Assembly: GCF_014698045.1 (NCBI RefSeq)
Contig: NZ_JACJSE010000010.1
Span: 62,001-126,000, forward strand
Direction: 5' to 3'
DNA: 64,000 nucleotides
Source of the DNA: Aulosira sp. FACHB-615
GTDB lineage: Bacteria; Cyanobacteriota; Cyanobacteriia; Cyanobacteriales; Nostocaceae
Shown here in pieces: positions 8,023-16,296 of this stretch. Positions within the stretch are counted from its first letter, which is position 1. Every line of letters begins with the position of its first letter. The translations under genes and the position numbers were made by a program. The notes beneath the pieces were generated by a model that saw only the letters and a list, made by a program, of their open reading frames with translations, did no database searches and had not been told where the DNA came from.

Positions 8023-10002
8023 TCAACTTTTGAAGAGATTTTCTACTAACGGTAGTTGATAGTTATCTAACTGAGATTGTGCGGTTTGAGTTTCTTCAAA
8101 AGAATCTACCTCTGGGATTTCCGCTTCTTCAGAGGTAGGATTAAAATTTTCCCCATTCTCACTATCTATAATTGGCAAGGTAATTTTAACCGTGGTTCCC
8201 TGATTGAGACCTGGGCTTTCTAGAGAAATGCTACCACCCATCAATTCAATTAAGTTGCGAGAAATTGCCAGTCCTAATCCGGTACCATCAAACTTACGTG
8301 TTGAGCCACCATCTATCCGTACAAAGGGACGAAATAACTTGTGTTGTTGGGATGGTTCAATTCCTAAACCTGTATCGGTAACAGAAACAACAACTTGAGA
8401 ATGGCTATTACTATGTTCAATAATGGCAGCGATCGCAATACTGCCTTCATCTGTAAACTTAGTAGCATTACCAATAATATTAATTAATACTTGGCGCAGT
8501 TTGGCCGCATCTGCCTTGACTGGAATTGGCTCATCACCTAAAGTTGTTTTTAACTGTAAGCCTTTTTGCTGCACATTCACTGATTGGATATTAATCACTT
8601 CCAACAGTGTTTGTCGCAAATCCATTGGGACAGAAACCACAGAAAGTTTCCCGGCTTCAATTTTAGAAATATCGAGTAAATCGTTAATAATTCCTAGCAA
8701 GTGAATGGCGGTTTCATCAGCGCGTTTAAGAAACTCCATTTCCTCATCGCGGTTATCGCACATATCTTCTCGCACGAGGCGGACACAATTAATAATGATA
8801 TTCAAGGGGTTACGCAACTCATGAGAAGTTGTCGCCAAAAACTGACTTTTAATTTGGTTGGCTGTTTTAGCTTCTTTCCAAGCACTTTCTAATTCTTCCG
8901 CCCAAGCTTTCAGCCTGTCAAACATTTGGTCAATTGCTTGTGCTAGTTGATTAAACTCCCGAATTTTAAAATTCTGTGGTACTGTTTGGGCTGCATGATG
9001 ACTGTGAATGTTCAGCACATAATCCCGCAATTCTTCTACAGGCCCGGCTAAATAAGGAGCCAAGTATAAAGATGCTAACAAAGTTGCACCAATCAAACCC
9101 ACTGTTAGCACTATCAAAATCAGTTTAATTTCTTCTAAACCAAACAGGGCATTATCTACACTGGTAACAGCTAAAATAATCCATTGTGGCGGCTGTTTGG
9201 CGATCGGATTACTAATTACACTATAGCCAGCAACTAATTCTTTGCCTTCTTGAAACGATAAGTTGACAGAGTTGCTCTGACCTGTTATTGCATTTTGAAT
9301 AATGCTTTGCAAACTATTGGCATCAGGGTATTCTTGGATATTGCTGTTAATTCTTTCTGGTATTGGGTGTGCCAAGATTGTGCCATCGTCAGCAATTACC
9401 AATGTCGAACCTGTGAGTGAGCCTGGGAGATTTTTGGTGTGCTTGTATAGCGATGACTGGATACTCAAGACATACTTTAGCTGCTTAGTTTGATTGTAAA
9501 CCGGGGCAGAAAGAACCATTTGCAGCTGATTTTCTGTGTCTCTTTGACCAGTTTTCCCGGCTTTGGGGGGTAGTACTGGATTGATTTCAAATCGACTGTC
9601 AGCTACAAAGGGTAGTTTCGGTTCTCTGATGGGTTTGTCACCACAACTACTAGCAATGATATTGCCGTCTTCTAAATCAGCTAATTGTAAACATTCAACG
9701 TAGGTCGGTAATTCTTGAATTATCTGACTGATGAAGTCTTGGACTTCAGCCTCTGAACCAGTTTGCAATACAGATGCTTTACTAGCTATTAATAAGCTCG
9801 TTTTGAGACTAGCAATCTCATCAGCTATTTTCTTTCCTTTGAAAACTGCGCTTTCGGTCAGATTTTGGCGTGCAGTTTTTAGCAAGCTAGAACGTGCTTT
9901 ATTTAAAGCCACAAGTTCTCCCAGCAATAACACTGGGACAAACAGCAGCAAAATTCTTGTTACTAAAATACGTCTAAACGACGATTGACGGGACTTAGCC
10001 AT
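8023..10002 (-). CDS. Membrane sensor histidine kinase (Cache-like sensor, HisKA, HATPase)
   Basis: This 659-residue kinase has a membrane helix near residues 12-30, an extracytoplasmic sensor region of about 260 residues resembling a Cache domain, a second helix at about 293-316, and a HAMP-like linker. The HisKA domain contains SHELRNPL (phospho-acceptor His near 394). The ATP-binding domain has N-box NIIGNATKFT, DTGLGIEP and GTGLGLAI. A roughly 45-residue acidic tail follows. It should autophosphorylate and pass phosphate to a response regulator; none is adjacent, so the kinase is an orphan here. ATG 10002 is preferred to GTG 10014. The signal sensed is unknown. Confidence 0.88.
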   Translation of the reverse strand: MAKSRQSSFRRILVTRILLLFVPVLLLGELVALNKARSSLLKTARQNLTESAVFKGKKIADEIASLKTSLLIASKASVLQTGSEAEVQDFISQIIQELPTYVECLQLADLEDGNIIASSCGDKPIREPKLPFVADSRFEINPVLPPKAGKTGQRDTENQLQMVLSAPVYNQTKQLKYVLSIQSSLYKHTKNLPGSLTGSTLVIADDGTILAHPIPERINSNIQEYPDANSLQSIIQNAITGQSNSVNLSFQEGKELVAGYSVISNPIAKQPPQWIILAVTSVDNALFGLEEIKLILIVLTVGLIGATLLASLYLAPYLAGPVEELRDYVLNIHSHHAAQTVPQNFKIREFNQLAQAIDQMFDRLKAWAEELESAWKEAKTANQIKSQFLATTSHELRNPLNIIINCVRLVREDMCDNRDEEMEFLKRADETAIHLLGIINDLLDISKIEAGKLSVVSVPMDLRQTLLEVINIQSVNVQQKGLQLKTTLGDEPIPVKADAAKLRQVLINIIGNATKFTDEGSIAIAAIIEHSNSHSQVVVSVTDTGLGIEPSQQHKLFRPFVRIDGGSTRKFDGTGLGLAISRNLIELMGGSISLESPGLNQGTTVKITLPIIDSENGENFNPTSEEAEIPEVDSFEETQTAQSQLDNYQLPLVENLFKS

Positions 10003-10303
10003 CGGGTGTCTCACTGTCTCACTTCACATCTGCAAACCACAACAGCAAACAATATGCAATTAGATTAGCTAAATGAGACATTTTGTTACGTTGGGAGGGG
10101 TTTATTGACGATCCCTAACAGTATCAAACATTGAGTGTACAAAAAGAAATATCGTATACCAAAACTCTTATGTGCTAGATGTAATCGCGGCTTATGTTGC
10201 ATAACAGTAAAGTAATGAAATTGGTAAACAGTAGCTTGCTGTGCAAAGATTCTTTACAATCGACACACTAGCAAGAAAATCCTCAGACTATCAAACCAAC
10301 CCA

Positions 10304-10999
10304 ATGACGCAACATCGTCCTCATACCGCAGTAGTTTTGGCAATGAGTGCAGATGGCAAAATAGCAGATTTTAGGCGATCGCCTGCTCGATTTGGCTCTG
10401 GGGCAGATAAAGCACACCTAGAAGCTCAAATCGCTGCCTCTGATGCCGTTCTTTTCGGTGCTGGTACGCTCCGTGCTTACGGTACGACACTAACCGTATC
10501 ACATCCAACACTGCTGCAACATCGAATCAAAGCGGGGAAGACCCCCCAGCCGGTTCATATAGTGATTACACAGTCTGCGGATTTTAATCCGGAAATCAAG
10601 TTTTTTAACCAGCCTATCCCACGTTGGTTATTGACAACAAGAGTGGGAGCAACGATTTGGCAAAAACGCCCAGAATTTTTTGAACAGATTTTTGTTTTTG
10701 AAACCTCAACTGGAAAAATTGACACTGCTGGCTTTTTACAGCATTTGGCATCTATAGATATAACACGCCTAGCGGTCTTAGGTGGTGGCCAATTAGTAGC
10801 TTCTATGGTTCACTCAGATTTAATAGATGAATTTTGGCTGACTGTTTGCCCGTTGATTTTAGGTGGAACCACAGCACCCACACCAGTAGAAGGACAGGGA
10901 TTTTTAGCGAATTTGGCTCCTCGGCTCAAACTTTTGGAAGTTAAACAAGTTGAGCAAGAAGTCTTTTTACACTATCAAGTGCAACGGACATTAGACTAA
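10304..10999 (+). CDS. RibD C-terminal (dihydrofolate-reductase-like) domain reductase
   Basis: The 231-residue protein matches the reductase half of RibD, which reduces a ribosylamino-pyrimidine in riboflavin synthesis with NADPH. Seen are RPHTAVVLAMSADGKIAD near the N terminus, SDAVLFGAGTLRAYG, and LAVLGGGQLVASMVHSDLID with the nucleotide-binding glycines. There is no deaminase domain. Stand-alone members include true pyrimidine reductases and poorly characterised reductases, so the substrate is uncertain. ATG 10304 begins where family members begin; a GTG at 10241 would add 21 unlikely residues. The next gene follows closely on the same strand. Confidence 0.8.
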   Translation: MTQHRPHTAVVLAMSADGKIADFRRSPARFGSGADKAHLEAQIAASDAVLFGAGTLRAYGTTLTVSHPTLLQHRIKAGKTPQPVHIVITQSADFNPEIKFFNQPIPRWLLTTRVGATIWQKRPEFFEQIFVFETSTGKIDTAGFLQHLASIDITRLAVLGGGQLVASMVHSDLIDEFWLTVCPLILGGTTAPTPVEGQGFLANLAPRLKLLEVKQVEQEVFLHYQVQRTLD

Positions 11000-11063
11000 G
11001 AAAAGTGTGAAGTCTGACAAATCAATTTCACACTTCACACTTCATACTTCATCCTTGAAAAAG

Positions 11064-12251
11064 ATGGTGGAACAACTTAAGCCGCGCTATTCTGTTGCCT
11101 GGATTAATAAAATTGCCGAAGTCCCGCAAAATGCCTGGGATGCTTTAGCAATACCCTTGAAAACTCCGTTTTTGGAGTGGCAATGGTTAAAAAATTTGGA
11201 AACTTCCCATAGTGCTACAGACAAAACTGGTTGGTTGCCAAATCACTTAACTTTGTGGCGAGACAAAACCTTGATTGCAGCTGCGCCTTTATATTTAAAA
11301 GGTCATAGCTACGGTGAATTTGTTTTTGATCATCAATGGGCAGAATTAAGCGATCGCATCGGTGTGCAGTATTATCCTAAACTCTTGGGTATGGCTCCCT
11401 TTACCCCGGCTGAAGGTTATCGCTTCTTAATTGCGCCAGGAGAAGATGAAGACGAAATCACTGCAATGATGGTGCATGAAATTGACAGTTTCTGCAATAA
11501 ATACCGCATTTCTGGGTGTCACTTTCTTTATGTTGATCCTGAATGGCGGCCAGTTTTGGAACGCAACGGGTTTAGTTCTTGGTTGCACCACAGTTATATT
11601 TGGGAAAATACTGGATTTAATAATTTTGATGATTACTTAGGAGTTTTCAACGCCAATCAGCGCCGGAATATCAAGCGGGAACGGAAAGCCGTGGAAAAGG
11701 CGGGTTTAAGACTACAGCCAATTACTGGTGATGACATTCCGAAATCTTTGTTTCCCTTGATGTACCAGTTTTACGCCGATACTTGTGATAAGTTTGGCTG
11801 GTGGGGCAGTAAGTATTTAACAAAGCAATTTTTTGAACAGCTACACGCCGATTATCGCCATCGGGTGGTGTTTTTTGCCGCCTATAGCGAACATGACAAT
11901 CGTCACCCAGTGGGAATGTCTTTTTGCCTTTATAAAGACGATAGATTGTATGGGCGTTATTGGGGGAGTTTTCAAGAAATTGATTGCCTGCATTTTGATG
12001 CTTGCTATTACACTCCAATTGAGTGGGCGATCGCTAATAATATCCAATTATTCGATCCCGGTGCAGGTGGTAGACACAAAAAACGCCGTGGATTTCCGGC
12101 TACACCCAATTACAGCCTACATCGCTTTTACAATCAGCGTCTGGCGCAAATTCTACTTCCATATATTAAAGAAGTGAATCAACTAGAACAGCAGGAAATT
12201 ACCGCCATTAATGAGGAAATGCCATTTAGTCAGAAAGCCCACGATAGATAA
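11064..12251 (+). CDS. GNAT/FemAB-like protein (DUF482, peptidoglycan-biosynthesis-type)
   Basis: The 395-residue product matches the COG3146/DUF482 group, a duplicated-GNAT fold related to FemAB peptidyl-aminoacyl transferases. Landmarks are NANQRRNIKRERKAVEKAGL, the stretch DTCDKFGWWGSKYLTKQFFE, GRYWGSFQEIDCLHFDACYY, and the near-terminal FDPGAGGRHKKRRGF. Family annotations suggest a role in peptidoglycan or acyl transfer, but no reaction is established. ATG 11064 is chosen because the upstream in-frame extension to 11007 is made of a CACTTCA-type tandem repeat. The 64-base gap suggests co-transcription with the RibD-like gene. Confidence 0.75.
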   Translation: MVEQLKPRYSVAWINKIAEVPQNAWDALAIPLKTPFLEWQWLKNLETSHSATDKTGWLPNHLTLWRDKTLIAAAPLYLKGHSYGEFVFDHQWAELSDRIGVQYYPKLLGMAPFTPAEGYRFLIAPGEDEDEITAMMVHEIDSFCNKYRISGCHFLYVDPEWRPVLERNGFSSWLHHSYIWENTGFNNFDDYLGVFNANQRRNIKRERKAVEKAGLRLQPITGDDIPKSLFPLMYQFYADTCDKFGWWGSKYLTKQFFEQLHADYRHRVVFFAAYSEHDNRHPVGMSFCLYKDDRLYGRYWGSFQEIDCLHFDACYYTPIEWAIANNIQLFDPGAGGRHKKRRGFPATPNYSLHRFYNQRLAQILLPYIKEVNQLEQQEITAINEEMPFSQKAHDR

Positions 12252-12370
12252 ATAAACAGGCGAAATCTGCTTTCAATCAGCTGAAGTTATTGTAAAAAAA
12301 TAGCCACAACTATTGTTTGAACCAAGAATCTCCACACTTTTAGGGCGGGGATTATGTCAAGATAATTGAT

Positions 12371-13108
12371 ATGCAAGCACAAAAACATTACTCACGCGCC
12401 CCAATTACCGAAGCATTGATTGACATACAAGTTCAACTGCCACAAGAAGTTAAACTTGAGGTCTTGGCGCAGGTGTACTCAAGCATTCAATCTGAGTACC
12501 CCAATTTTGAAGAAATGCTTGTATTTCAGGGGCAAATGATTGCTGGTGCTAGTGTTGAAGCCACCGCCAGTCAATCTCAAATCGGTTATAGAGCCTTTAG
12601 CAAAGAGCAAAAGCAAATTCTTCAAGTACGTTTGGACGGCTTTACGTTCAGTCGGCTTGCTCCCTACGACTGCTGGGAAACTTTTCGAGATGAGGCAAAG
12701 AGACTATGGAGTATCTATCAGTCTTTGACAAATCCAGCAGCTATTACTCGGTTAGCGGTAAGGTACATTAACAGGCTAGATATTCCCTTACCTGTTAGTG
12801 ATTTAAACAATTATTTAAGGACATTTCCTGAAGTGTCCTCTGACTTGCCACAAGGACTAAGTGGCTACTTTATGCAGCTACAAATTCCTCAAGAGAAACT
12901 AGCAACAATGCTTGTTCTCAATCAGGCATTAGTTCCGCCTCCAACACCTAATTTTATTTCTATACTCTTGGATTTAGACCTGTTTCTCGAAAGGGATATT
13001 CCTCAAAATGAAATAGAACTTTGGGAAATTGTGGAGCAAATGCACGAACAAAAGAACAAAGCGTTTGAAGCTTGCATTACAGAACACACAAGGGAGTTGA
13101 TTAACTAA
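12371..13108 (+). CDS. TIGR04255 family protein (module 1, gene A)
   Basis: This 245-residue protein has features of the uncharacterised TIGR04255 family. The N-terminal signature is RAPITEALIDIQVQLP. The middle contains GYRAFSKEQKQILQVRLDGF and RLAPYDCWETFRDEAKRLW, followed by ITRLAVRYINRLDIP, the conserved 'RxxxRYIxR' core. No catalytic motif, signal peptide or membrane segment is visible, so it should be cytosolic. Its TAA stop overlaps the next ATG (TAATG), so translation is probably coupled. A paralogue occupies the same first position in a second three-gene module (22785-23588). Function is unknown. Confidence 0.8.
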   Translation: MQAQKHYSRAPITEALIDIQVQLPQEVKLEVLAQVYSSIQSEYPNFEEMLVFQGQMIAGASVEATASQSQIGYRAFSKEQKQILQVRLDGFTFSRLAPYDCWETFRDEAKRLWSIYQSLTNPAAITRLAVRYINRLDIPLPVSDLNNYLRTFPEVSSDLPQGLSGYFMQLQIPQEKLATMLVLNQALVPPPTPNFISILLDLDLFLERDIPQNEIELWEIVEQMHEQKNKAFEACITEHTRELIN

Positions 13109-13401
13109 TGGCGACAATAACCCCTACACGTCCTGATGATACTTCAACCCAAACCAGATTAATTATACTTGAGCCAAGAGCTACCTTTCAGTTGTACAGT
13201 CCAGAAGGGCAAAAGATAGCTGAGGTCACAGAAAACGCCTTGCAAGTTTTGGCTCAGATTAAAGAATACCTAGAGTATATTAAAAGTGTTGGTGAAATAG
13301 ATTACAATCCAGTTCCACCAAAACGCTCAGAGCGCGTAGTTATGCGTGTCCGGTTCCAAGGGCGTAAACCACCTCAGCCTTATGTTTTAGACGAAGAATG
13401 A
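13108..13401 (+). CDS. Small protein of unknown function (module 1, gene B)
   Basis: This 97-residue protein lies between genes A and C of module 1 and overlaps both: TAATG at its start and ATGA at its end. It has a predicted beta-rich segment (LIILEPRATFQLYSPEGQKI), a central helix (NALQVLAQIKEYLEYIKSVG) and a basic tail with MRVRFQGRKPPQP. I do not recognise a family and see no helix-turn-helix. The middle gene of module 2 is different (216 residues with a DNA-binding helix-turn-helix), so the middle slot varies between modules. The tight overlaps strongly support it as a real gene. Confidence 0.7.
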   Translation: MATITPTRPDDTSTQTRLIILEPRATFQLYSPEGQKIAEVTENALQVLAQIKEYLEYIKSVGEIDYNPVPPKRSERVVMRVRFQGRKPPQPYVLDEE

Positions 13402-13940
13402 CGATAGATCCTTTCTGGGTGCAGGTTAATGAACCGACACTCAGGCAAGGTGATTACTTGCCTGGGTGTCTCGTACCAGTACCATTATTCGATCCCACAA
13501 CTTTTGGAAAAAAAGCCGATGAAACTCAAGAAGTAGAGGTAATAGTTAACGAAATAGATTTAATTGTTGTCACTCAAAGTTGTGATTTGGAAAATAAAAA
13601 GGTGAGTCAGGTAGTGGTATGTGCCATTTACCTAATCTCAGAATTTGAAGAAGCTAACCCAGCATTTACAAAAAAGGGTAAATGGAACGAGGTTTTAGCA
13701 GGGAGAATTGAAGGCTTACATATACTTGCATCGCCAACTAACCCTGACAATAACAGGGAAGCCTTGGTTGTCAATTTTAGAGAGATATACAGTTTACCTT
13801 ACGAATATATTTTGAAATACGCCACCAATATGGATTATCGGTGGCGATTAAAATCTCCTTATTTGGAACACTTTTCTCAAGCATTCGCCAGGTTATTCAT
13901 GCGGGTTGGCTTACCATCATCAATCCCACGTTTTGGATAG
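13398..13940 (+). CDS. 'QGD...SQ[ST]CD' protein of unknown function (module 1, gene C)
   Basis: This 180-residue protein opens with LRQGDYLPGC and has IVVTQSCDLENKK at about residues 56-68. It ends in RLKSPYLEHFSQAFARLFMR plus VGLP. The paralogue in module 2 (21261-22148) shares the order QGD, then a V[VT][ST]Q[ST]CD[LI] strand-turn, then a basic 'R-x-R-F-x-x-P/S' helix near the C-terminal side. The invariant Cys-Asp pair could be catalytic or metal-binding, but that is inference. Its ATG overlaps the stop of gene B (ATGA). It converges on a TPR gene with 8 bases between stops. No function is known to me. Confidence 0.75.
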   Translation: MTIDPFWVQVNEPTLRQGDYLPGCLVPVPLFDPTTFGKKADETQEVEVIVNEIDLIVVTQSCDLENKKVSQVVVCAIYLISEFEEANPAFTKKGKWNEVLAGRIEGLHILASPTNPDNNREALVVNFREIYSLPYEYILKYATNMDYRWRLKSPYLEHFSQAFARLFMRVGLPSSIPRFG

Positions 13941-13948
13941 GTTAACTT

Positions 13949-15082
13949 TTATTTACTCTCTTGTCCAAAAGAAACCGGCACATCTCCAGGTTTGGCTGGT
14001 GTTCCTTCGGGTGTTGCGGGGGTGGGTTGTTCTGGTGTCGCTACATTTTCAGTTGGTGCGGGTTTTTTACCTGCTTGACGCTGTTGTTGTTCTTGTAACT
14101 TCTGTTGGGCAATTTGCTGGGTAATTTGCTGCATTAGTTGTTCAACTTTGGCAGTTTGTTCGGTATTACCTTGTGTGCGGTAGTTATTCAGGGCATTTTT
14201 CAAGGCTGCATTTGCTTTTTTGAGTTCGCCTTGATTATATAAAGTGATGCCTAAGTTGTGGTATGCGACAGCATCTTTGGAGTTTTGGCGAATGGCTTGT
14301 TTATAAACATTAATTGCCTCAGCCGTCTGCCCTTGGACTACCAGCAAACCAGCCATATTATTGTAGGCGACAGTATTTTTGGGGTTGAGTTGGATAACTT
14401 GACGGTAAGCTGCGATCGCATCTTCTAATTTTCCTTGTTCTTGCAGCGTGATCGCTAAGTTAAAAAAGGTATTCTCATTACCACTATCTAGATTAGCCGC
14501 TTGTTGATAAGCTGCGATCGCTTCTTGTGGTTGTCCTAGTTCATGTAGCAATACACCCAAGTTATACTGGGCTGTTGCCATTTTGGGATCTATCACTACG
14601 GCTTGGCGGTAAGCGGTGACGGCAGCTTCTTTCTGTCCTTGGCGTTGTAACGCTAACCCTAAGTTGTAATAAATCTCACTTTGGTTGGGGTTCATTCTAA
14701 TCGCCTCGCCATATTCTTGCACGGCCGCATCCAGGCGATTTTGCCTTAACAGAATATTCCCTAAATAATTCCGCGCCATCCCAATATTTGGGTCACGTTC
14801 CAAGGCTTGACGAAAGGCAGATTCCGCACCGTCTAAATCTTTGCGGTTATATAGCGTCACTCCTTTTTGGTAAAAAATCGCTGCATCCAAATCTTGAGAG
14901 ATGACATTTTCTGCGAGTAACCGACTTCCCGGTAAATTCATTACTGATGGTGCAGCCAACACCAAAAACGCCGAGGCCGCTGAGATGATGGTTAAATGCG
15001 ACTTCCGCCAATTAATCACTTGGTGAAACGCCATCTGAGGAAAGCCGCAATACCACTGACGAATTTGATGGTGTTTATACAT
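13949..15082 (-). CDS. Tetratricopeptide-repeat protein with membrane anchor
   Basis: The 377-residue protein has a hydrophobic segment (about residues 30-50, SHLTIISAASAFLVLAAPSV) that could be a signal anchor. About seven to eight tandem TPR units follow (about 65-300), each with the usual G/Y/F spacing, for example AQYNLGVLLHELGQPQEAIA. The tail is Gln- and then Pro/Thr/Glu-rich (QQKLQEQQQRQAGKK, TPATPEGTPAKPG) and looks disordered. TPR arrays bind protein partners, so a scaffold role at the membrane is likely; the partner is unknown. The start could also be Met17 (15034), as neither has a strong ribosome site. Confidence 0.8.
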   Translation of the reverse strand: MYKHHQIRQWYCGFPQMAFHQVINWRKSHLTIISAASAFLVLAAPSVMNLPGSRLLAENVISQDLDAAIFYQKGVTLYNRKDLDGAESAFRQALERDPNIGMARNYLGNILLRQNRLDAAVQEYGEAIRMNPNQSEIYYNLGLALQRQGQKEAAVTAYRQAVVIDPKMATAQYNLGVLLHELGQPQEAIAAYQQAANLDSGNENTFFNLAITLQEQGKLEDAIAAYRQVIQLNPKNTVAYNNMAGLLVVQGQTAEAINVYKQAIRQNSKDAVAYHNLGITLYNQGELKKANAALKNALNNYRTQGNTEQTAKVEQLMQQITQQIAQQKLQEQQQRQAGKKPAPTENVATPEQPTPATPEGTPAKPGDVPVSFGQESK

Positions 15083-15169
15083 AATTAGCAGCCTGTATTG
15101 TAGTGAGTTCTATATGTCAGAGTACCCACTACAGCCGGAAAAATTAAAAGTGCCAGATGAATAAAACAG

Positions 15170-15207
15170 GAGACAGGTAATAGGTGACAGGTGACAGGTG
15201 ACAGGGT
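15170..15207. repeat. Heptamer tandem repeat (STRR)
   Basis: About four near-perfect copies of the 7-base unit AGGTGAC are followed by a G-rich run. This is the short tandemly repeated repetitive DNA typical of filamentous cyanobacteria. It sits in the 382-base gap between the divergent TPR and Hlip genes. Confidence 0.65.
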
Positions 15208-15415
15208 GAAAAGGTTTAGGGGTGTAAGGGTTTTGGATACATACACTCCTACGGGGAAGTCAAAATTCAAAAGTCAGAGAATTTTTGACTTGATTTTGTC
15301 CCTATACCCCTTCACCCTCCCCAAACTCTTGATTTTTGTTTGAGTACGGTATTTACAACCTTGTTTAGTATGGTTTGCACTACAAGTTATTTTTGTCAAT
15401 ATATTGCAAATATTG

Positions 15416-15443
15416 TTTACATTCTGTTATATTTATTTACATA
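15416..15443 (+). promoter_or_regulatory. Triple HLR1-like octamer array before the Hlip gene
   Basis: Three octamers stand at exact 10-base spacing: TTTACATT (15416-15423), GTTATATT (15426-15433) and TTTACATA (15436-15443). The HLR1 consensus for the response regulator RpaB is two [GT]TTACA[AT][AT] octamers separated by 2 bases. The first and third units match fully and the middle has one mismatch. The array ends 21 bases before the ATG and overlaps a -10-like TATATT, which suits repression in low light and release in high light. Direct binding is inferred. Confidence 0.6.
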
Positions 15444-15464
15444 AACCAGCCAAGGAAAAAAGAG

Positions 15465-15677
15465 ATGATCAGCAAAGGCTTCACCATGAATGAACTCGGT
15501 CAACTCAACAACTATGCAATTGAACCAAAAGTTTATGTAGAAGAAACCCCACGAGTTGGTTTTACCGAGTATGCAGAGAAACTCAATGGGCGTTTGGCAA
15601 TGATTGGTTTTGTCTCAATCATCGCTGTAGAAATCATCACCGGACATAGCTTAATCGGTTGGCTAACAAACCTGTAG
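15465..15677 (+). CDS. High-light-inducible protein (Hlip; chlorophyll a/b-binding-like)
   Basis: The 70-residue, single-helix protein carries the chlorophyll-binding Hlip motif AEKLNGRLAMIGFVS, the E-x-x-N-G-R-x-A-M-x-G core of light-harvesting-like proteins. A hydrophobic helix (IIAVEIITGHSLIGWL) runs to the C terminus. Hlips dimerise in thylakoids, bind chlorophyll and carotenoid, and protect photosystem II assembly under high light. ATG 15465 has AAGGA 8 bases upstream; the longer open frame from 15375 runs through promoter sequence. It is probably co-transcribed with the next small gene, and an HLR1-like array lies just upstream. Confidence 0.9.
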   Translation: MISKGFTMNELGQLNNYAIEPKVYVEETPRVGFTEYAEKLNGRLAMIGFVSIIAVEIITGHSLIGWLTNL

Positions 15678-15738
15678 ATAAGTTTGACTATTTTAGAATT
15701 TGACTCAATCAAAAAATAGAAATTTAGTGAGGCAATTT

Positions 15739-15978
15739 ATGAGAACTGATTTTGATTTTCCTAAAAAAGATATGATTGGATCTGTGGTTTTTCGCCCTGA
15801 TTTCAACAACTTTGAAACCATCAATGTTAACCAAGCTTGGTCACTATTTTTTAGTAAAGGTCAAGATGACAAAACATTAGGTCAAAACGTTGAATTAGGC
15901 AGGTTTTTCACTAACCTGATAATTGCTCTGGTAACTGTAGGCAGCCTCTGGGAAACATTTTTCAGTAATGTAGGTTAA
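15739..15978 (+). CDS. Small membrane protein downstream of Hlip, unknown function
   Basis: This 79-residue protein begins MRTDFDFPKKDMIGSVVFRP. It has an aromatic, Asn-rich middle (DFNNFETINVNQAWSLFF) and ends with one probable membrane helix (FTNLIIALVTVGSLWETFF). No E-x-x-N-G-R chlorophyll motif is present, so it is not an Hlip itself. It starts 61 bases after the Hlip stop, with GAGG 6 bases before its ATG, and a strong terminator follows, so the two genes probably form one high-light-controlled unit. A role next to Hlip in thylakoids is inferred from that arrangement alone. I do not recognise the family. Confidence 0.7.
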   Translation: MRTDFDFPKKDMIGSVVFRPDFNNFETINVNQAWSLFFSKGQDDKTLGQNVELGRFFTNLIIALVTVGSLWETFFSNVG

Positions 15979-16012
15979 GCAGTTGGTTTTTGTTAGTCAA
16001 TTGAATAGATTA

Positions 16013-16047
16013 AAAAGAAGCCCTATGTTATCACTAGGGCTTCTTTT
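16013..16047 (+). terminator. Strong intrinsic terminator after the Hlip pair
   Basis: AAAAGAAGCCCTA pairs with TAGGGCTTCTTTT around the loop TGTTATCAC, with the 3' arm ending in T residues. It is placed 35 bases after the stop of the small gene and closes the Hlip transcription unit. Confidence 0.88.
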
Positions 16048-16058
16048 CAATTTTGATT

Positions 16059-16160
16059 AGAACTTACGCAAACTCTACTATTTCTTGGCGTTCTACCCTG
16101 CGGGAAGCCGCTTCGCGTCTACGATAAATTAAGCTTGTGGGCAATTTTTTCGTAAGTCCT
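16059..16160. repeat. MITE-like element, AGGACTTACG family
   Basis: A 102-base element has ends AGAACTTACGCAA and CGTAAGTCCT. Inside is a second common core, CGGGAAGCCGC with CGCGTCTA, that also occurs in the 37564-37704 and 39884-40023 elements. A longer relative with perfect 10-base ends is at 33859-33981. Confidence 0.65.
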
Positions 16161-16190
16161 GTTGCTGTAATAATTCAGGGTTTATTTATT

Positions 16191-16296
16191 CCTAGCGACT
16201 GAAGTCGCGGCTACAGGGAAAAACCCTTAATTTAATGTTAGTCCGCGTAGGCGGACTTTGTTTTTATAGCCGCGAATTCCATTCGTCGGGGCTAGG
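16191..16296. repeat. Imperfect palindromic repeat reaching the queA stop
   Basis: The element starts CCTAGCGACTGAAGTCGCGG and ends CCATTCGTCGGGGCTAGG, so CCTAG/CTAGG and CGCGGCTA/TAGCCGCG are complementary between the halves. A second internal hairpin, AGTCCGC with GCGGACT, lies in the middle. The element overlaps the last bases of queA, whose TAG stop lies in it. Confidence 0.6.

Noticed and set aside
13906..14124. 72-codon plus-strand frame over the end of the TPR gene
   Set aside because: It overlaps coding sequence on the other strand, has low-complexity Val/Leu content and no start signal.
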